The notes beneath the pieces are model-generated. The model searched no databases, was not told the DNA's origin, and worked only from the letters and a program-made list of their open reading frames with translations. The position numbers and the translations under genes were made by a program. A DNA stretch of 26,722 nucleotides from Hyphochytrium catenoides. Lineage: Eukaryota; Sar; Hyphochytriomycetes; Hyphochytriales; Hyphochytriaceae. The stretch spans positions 1-26,722 of the forward strand of contig FLMG01001994.1 of NCBI GenBank assembly GCA_900088475.1, written 5' to 3'. Shown here one piece after another: positions 22,301 through 26,722 of this stretch; within the stretch, counting starts at the first letter, position 1; every line of letters begins with the position of its first letter.

Positions 22301-25300
22301 CGTTGTGGCATACCGCAAGATGAAGCAAGAACCTCTCAATTTTCTGTGCATGCTCTTTGCCCCTTGCTCCCTGCATACCAAGAACCAGCATTGATGCTTC
22401 TTAGCCTGTTCTCTGATGTGCCTTCCACATACATTCCTAGCAAACCGCATCTCTCTCCGATCCTGTTGCCGTTCTGACTGTTCGCGACATTCTGCGCTAC
22501 TGCTACACCTCTTCTCTGCGTCCCAAGGACATTCCCTTGCGATGCCTTTCGTCTCTTTACTCCTAATTCAACCAAATGCTGGAAAGCTTTCCTTCATTGG
22601 AGACGAGAATGGGTCGTACCTGTCTGTCTTTGGCCAGCTCCCCTGTCGGGTCCACAAAGTGCACGTTGGACGGCTGTTCAACCAGCATATTATCCGCTAT
22701 AACATCTCTTCCAGAGAGCTGGTCGTTAAGGTAAAATAATGTTAAGAGACATCAAACCGTGCAGGAATGGAGAAGGCTACCATCAAGACCAAAGGAGCAT
22801 AATCTTCGTCAATGACAGGGGTGCGAAAGCTGAATGAGTAGAGGAGCAGAACAGACACGTTCGAAAGCAACTAGGAGACGAAGTACAGGCACAGGGCAGA
22901 CCTAGCCCAGTGGACTAGAGATGGAAGAGGAGATGGAAGGAATGCCTCTCACCTCCAAACCAGCCCTTTTCAAGGCCACTCGTCCAATCTCTGTGGTGCC
23001 CTTACCATAAGCAACACCGTTGATGCTGCACTTTCTGAAGTCCATCACATTGGCAGTCAGTGTGCCTGTCTTGTCAGAGAAAATGAACGATATCTGGCCG
23101 CACAGATCGTTCAGGTCTGGATTTCGAGCCAATGCAGGTGTATCGGTAGGTTCATAGTACATCTTGATGTCCTTGTTGATGAACCACGCCTGCCAGGTCT
23201 TAGTGATGGCAAGAGTGACATAAAGAGTAATAGGTATGATAGAAGAGGTCAAGCCCCAGAAGTAGAAAGTGTAGATAAGAAAGCCTGCAAAGTTGTTATA
23301 GAACGGGGTTGGACTTCCGCTCTCTTGTAGGAGAAGATATGTGTGCTCGTCGATGTTGACGCCAATCCAGACAGAACAGAGCAGGCCGCCCGCCAGACAG
23401 AGTACGACAAGGATGATGACGAGATATAACATGGCGCTGTTGACGACCTCGGCGATCTGTCCATACTTGTGAGGGTTCGGCTTGGAGCTCTGCATAATCT
23501 TCGTATCAGGACCTAGCAGCACAAGTGAAAGGAGGAACGAAAGAGGAACAGAAAGTAGGTTTAGGGGGAAGCCTCCTGCTGGTCGTGGCCAATTGCTTTT
23601 CTCTCTTCGAGCCCTTCTCTGTCTAATCTTGTCTTCATATTCTCTCTGGCTATCTGGCCTTGCCTTTTGCTTCCTACTAGGGCTTGAGTCTTCTCTCTGC
23701 TATTTCTTACTCCATCCTCTCAGGGCTTCCTCTAACCGATTCTCCCACGTTTTGCCTTTCATCTCCTCGGAATCGTTGGGCACATGCAGGACCTAAGGTG
23801 CCGCTCGTTTGCTCGCGCTCTGGGCCCCAACCCACCTGTGTTCAAAACTAGGCCGTAAATGTGGTCCACGTTCCGCAGCGTTGTTCCCCTTAGAAGCACG
23901 TTTTTCCTGTCGATGCTTAGCTCTCTCGCCCCATTTTCATCCACCCATTTCCCTCTAAAGCTGTTCGTGTTATGGTTAGGCCCTTCGCATTCCACGAGCC
24001 CCCTGGCCTCCCTGACATCCTTAGGACTACTGACAGGGGAAGACGAGAGAGGCATGACTTCTCTAATTTTAAGGTTTGTCTCTCCATCTAAGGACTTTGT
24101 CTCCACGAAGCAAATGCCCTGAGGGGGCTCGTCTTCCTTCTCGGAAACGCCAACCAGCAGAAGGTCAGCCGGAATGGTCTCCCGATTCTTCACCTGATGA
24201 AACAGAGCCAACGCGGTAGTTTGGTTGGAGACAGGGTCAGGTCGGTAAGAACACTAGCAACACAGGCCCACACCGAGACCAGGATAGTGAAGAGCCTTGA
24301 AGACAGACGCTGCAGAGTTAAGCTCTAGGACCGTCAAGGAAAGAGAGAGCTAGCGACAGACATAAGAGAGAGCAGCAATTGAATGTTCTCAGTGACATGA
24401 ATGACCCTCCTACCGAGCATCTACATAGAGGCATCAGCAGCAAAAAGTACTACGAATGAACATGATAGGCGGGCAATGATGCAGCTGCGTACCATGAGTA
24501 TATCTCCCACTACCACCTCGCTCCAGGTCGTATGCACGAAGCTCTCTGTCTGCTCGTCATAGCGCAGAGTAGGCGCAGAGTTCGCCTTCTTGTCAGCTTT
24601 ATAGCGCTTATGGTCCGCCACACCTTCAAAGAAACCATCCAGCGCGAGCACAAAGGCAAGAGAGAGCCACATAAAGGGGATGCCTCCCGTAGGAGAGATA
24701 GCAGGTATAAGCTGACCGACACCGACGAGAAAGAAGTAAGCATTAGCGGTCTGTCTGAAGCGAGAAACGAGAAAGAGAGGAACGAAGTTCCATGAGGTGT
24801 ACTTTGTCGTCGACACTCCGTTTCCTACGTATTCATGCTTCGCGTTCTCTTCCCGATTGTGCAGATAAACCTTCCGGGGAAGGGAAGAGTCGGGGGGAGA
24901 GGAAGGGACGGCGGTAGGAGTGGTCGGGGGCTCATGAGGTGGATACCAAGGATCCGGCGTGTTACTGGCGATGACTTCACTCTGAGGCGCGTAGGGAGGG
25001 AAGAGGTATTCCATGATCTGTTCAAAAAGAACAAGAGGGGGAGGCAAGAGAGAGATGAAGGAGAGACAAGAGAGGGAAGTCTTAGCTCGGTAGTTAGGTC
25101 AAGGGTAGCGACATCATCCGAGTGAAACGGCTGAAGAGCGAAGAGAAGGTGCTGCAGAAGCTGACTAGGGGCCAGTGGCCGCCGGCGAAAAGGTCAACAA
25201 CCTCTATGTTCACGCCATAACGTAAGACCACAGGTAAAGCGAGAGGTGTCGCGGAAAGGGTAGCGCGAGGGAGAGAGAAAGAGAAAGAGAGAGAGAAAGA

Positions 25301-26084
25301 GAGAGAAAGAGACATAGAAATTCACAAAAGGGGATCAGCACAAAGAGTCGAACATGTGAAGAAGAGGGGACGAGGGGAGAAGAGCCAGCAGGATGTTCAA
25401 TGACAAAGATAAAAAACCCTGTGAGACAGAGAGAGAATTTGAAGAGAGAGGGAGATAGTGGGAAGAAAGGAAAACATAGACCCAAAGAGCAAGAGAGAGA
25501 GAGAGAGAGACAAAGACAGAGACAGAAAGAGAGAGAAGAGACAAAGGAAGAGGGGCCAGGGTAGAAGGGAAGACCCAGATAACAGGAGCACCGTTGAGAA
25601 AACGATAACTCCACAGCAGCGGAAGAGACACGAGGAAGTAGCCTTGACAGACTCTCTCTCTTCCTTTTACCTTCTTGCTGCTCTCCTGAAGTCTTCCGGA
25701 GAGCTGCCCTTCCTGCTGCTCCTGACTCAGAGGCGGACTGAGGCCCTCCCCTTCTCCCCCGCCATTCGCAGAGAGGAAGCTCCTCATAGAGCCGGAGTGA
25801 CCTAATCTTCTGCTCACTCGGCCGCTGGTGTTTGGCGTCACGGCGAAGCGCACGTCCTTGGCCGACTGCATGTGCTCCAAGAGAGCGTGAGTGGGCTTCA
25901 TCTCCTCTCCTTCTCTGCTGCCTCCTCTCTCCCCTCGTTCCTGATAGAGGCGACTCCATGGTCGGTCTGTGGGTACTCCTCTCCCTCCTCCTCCAGGGCC
26001 AGCACCTGGGAAGCTCTGCGTCCTATCTCTCTCTTCGAGAGGCGGAGGAAAGGCACGCGGAGGTGGTAGGTCTTGGTCCCACAT
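16343..26084 (-). CDS. P4-type ATPase (phospholipid flippase) with C-terminal DysF domain
   Basis: P4-ATPases use ATP to move phospholipids to the cytosolic leaflet. The model has 21 exons, all in phase, 1600 residues: 26084-25671, 25017-24493, 24193-23836, 23512-22953, 22718-22620, 22370-22190, 21967-21815, 21534-21426, 20960-20830, 20695-20559, 20352-20071, 19931-19522, 19258-19112, 18979-18863, 18699-18441, 18179-18067, 17850-17768, 17564-17454, 17396-17231, 17051-16731, 16469-16343. Landmarks: Gly/Pro-rich N-terminus (1-138); I-S-P-T-G after span 1; D-G-E-T (349-352, A domain); span-4 P-I-T-L (526-529; usually P-I-S-L); phosphorylated Asp in D-K-T-G-T (579); [14 protein letters not shown] (N domain); [19 protein letters not shown] (1025-1031); D-F-A-I-A-Q-F; spans 5-10 over exons 12-15; F-Y-P-E-Y-Y; tail motif R-F-A-F-S (1397-1401); DysF domain (about 1446-1565). 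Class ATP8A/Drs2-like. Start: ATG 26084 (A at -3); the frame stays open upstream without another ATG, so a 5' exon is possible. Weakest join: the 57-base intron 17397-17453. Confidence 0.93.
16440..17250 (-). other. DysF (dysferlin/peroxin) domain encoded by the last three flippase exons
   Basis: The end of exon 19 reads E-I-W-E-N-E-R and splices in phase to [20 protein letters not shown]. Then come H-G-W-D-F-D, E-G-W-V-V-D and D-E-N-G-W-I-Y-D. Exon 20 ends S-C-R-R-R and exon 21 adds R-W-I-P-A-N-R. Known DysF domains begin with an E-N-Q/E-R segment, have a G-W-S/G-S-x-x-x-P-G/T-D core, tryptophans before D-E-x-G-W-x-Y, and end in a basic R-R-R-R-W segment. All of these are present in order over about 120 residues. 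The splice between exons 20 and 21 divides an Arg codon inside R-R-R-R-W, and the one between 19 and 20 divides the Arg of E-N-E-R, so the motifs themselves support both introns. DysF domains occur in dysferlin, TECPR1 and fungal Pex30-type proteins. Confidence 0.85.
25261..25314. repeat. GA-rich tract in flippase intron 1
   Basis: This is interrupted GA repeat (GAGAGAAA variants) inside the 653-base first intron. On the coding (minus) strand it is polypyrimidine. A second run lies at about 25491-25511 in the same intron. Confidence 0.85.
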
Positions 26085-26722
26085 GATAATAACACTGGAT
26101 GGTGGACAGAAGAGAGAAAAGGATTGGCTTCCAGTCAGCCTCAGAACACGTAGGCTTTCTCCCTTCTTTCTCTTCTCCTGGGCAGAGACAGCTCCGCCGT
26201 CTTCAGCAATGGACCTGCTGCTAGACTCTTTCCTGATGAGCTCCTCGCAGATGTTCAAGCTCCTCTCTGCGGGCAGCCCGGTCAATGCCAAGACACCGAG
26301 ACTCAACGATGAGCAACGGCCCGAGAGAAGTGGCGATAATGGTACCGGTCGGTGGCCGCCGTCTTGCCTGCAACTGTTCTACCGCGTTCGTAAAAGAGAG
26401 AGAGAAGAGAGTTGGGGAGAGGGAGAGCAGAGGGAAAGGAGCAAGAGAGTGTGTCTGTAACAAGACGGCAGAGGCAGCGGCATCATCCTTGAAGTGGCAA
26501 AAGAGGAGAGGGGAGGGAAACAGGAGGAAGATGATAGAAGAGCGAATAGTTAGGAAGGAAGCAGCCTCCTCTCCCTTGCTCTTTATCTTTTAGAGGCCTT
26601 CTTTCTCTCTCCTCCTCTTGGTCATCAGTCATCACCTCTGTAGAACTATAAGCAGGACCTACGTTGGCTCTCTCTCTCTCTCTCTCTCTCCCTCTCTCTC
26701 TCTCTCCTTTCTTTCTCTCTCT
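26085..26722. other. Flippase 5' flank with terminal (CT)n tract
   Basis: Read on the minus strand, the bases just before the ATG include a pyrimidine-rich run ending CCATCCAG 10 bases upstream, which could be an acceptor of a 5' UTR intron. The flippase frame stays open back to about 26306 but with no ATG. An alternative frame at about 26380-26221 (E-E-L-E-H-L-R-G-A-H-Q-E-R) looks protein-like but has no start. Positions 26668-26722 are CT repeat running off the window. No promoter motif is recognisable. Confidence 0.5.

Noticed and set aside
25094-25315. Possible extra flippase exon ([10 protein letters not shown]) in intron 1
   Set aside because: It has no convincing acceptor or donor in a matching phase, and exons 1 and 2 already join in phase without it.
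26085-26306. Flippase start at 26306
   Set aside because: The codon there is TTG, not ATG, and the stretch just before 26084 looks like an intron end or UTR; ATG 26084 is the simpler start.

Overview
The window is nuclear DNA of a eukaryote with intron-rich genes. GT-AG introns interrupt conserved reading frames, and there is a eukaryote-only translation factor (eIF3L) and a P4-type lipid flippase. Long (GA)n/(CT)n dinucleotide tracts run through intergenic DNA, introns and even coding sequence. A protist or alga seems likeliest, but nothing here fixes the lineage. All gene models were built by eye from reading frames, splice signals and phase.

Layout, left to right. Positions 1-381 hold a minus-strand exon with a hotdog-thioesterase signature (D-x-D-x-N-x-H-V-N-N), cut by the window edge. 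Positions 382-2392 are mostly GA/CT repeat with no gene I can support. Positions 2393-4882 (+) are a two-exon gene for a 756-residue Ser/Glu/Arg-rich protein I do not recognise, with three leucine-rich helical repeats. About 1 kb of convergent intergenic DNA follows. Positions 5878-9660 (-) are an 11-exon gene for eIF3 subunit L, 518 residues, with every exon joined in phase. Positions 9661-11524 hold a CT-rich stretch, a tandem duplication of about 250 bp (10397-10897) and a few unresolved exon-like pieces. Positions 11525-12481 (-) are an intronless gene for a protein with two PH domains. Positions 12482-16342 hold a 62-base N gap and about 3.8 kb of repeat-poor, largely unexplained sequence. 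Positions 16343-26084 (-) are a 21-exon gene for a 1600-residue P4-ATPase (lipid flippase).

The most interesting result is the 3' end of the flippase gene. After the tenth membrane span and a tail motif resembling the G-Y/F-A-F-S autoinhibitory motif of ATP8A/Drs2 flippases, the last exons continue in phase into what reads as a complete DysF (dysferlin/peroxin) domain. It starts with W-E-N-E-R, has a G-Y-G-S-S / P-T-D core and a D-E-N-G-W-I-Y segment, and closes with R-R-R-R-W. A flippase with a covalently attached DysF domain is not an architecture I know from characterised proteins.

The genes do not form an obvious pathway. The flippase and the double-PH protein both point to membrane lipids, but they are separate transcription units and a functional link is only a guess.
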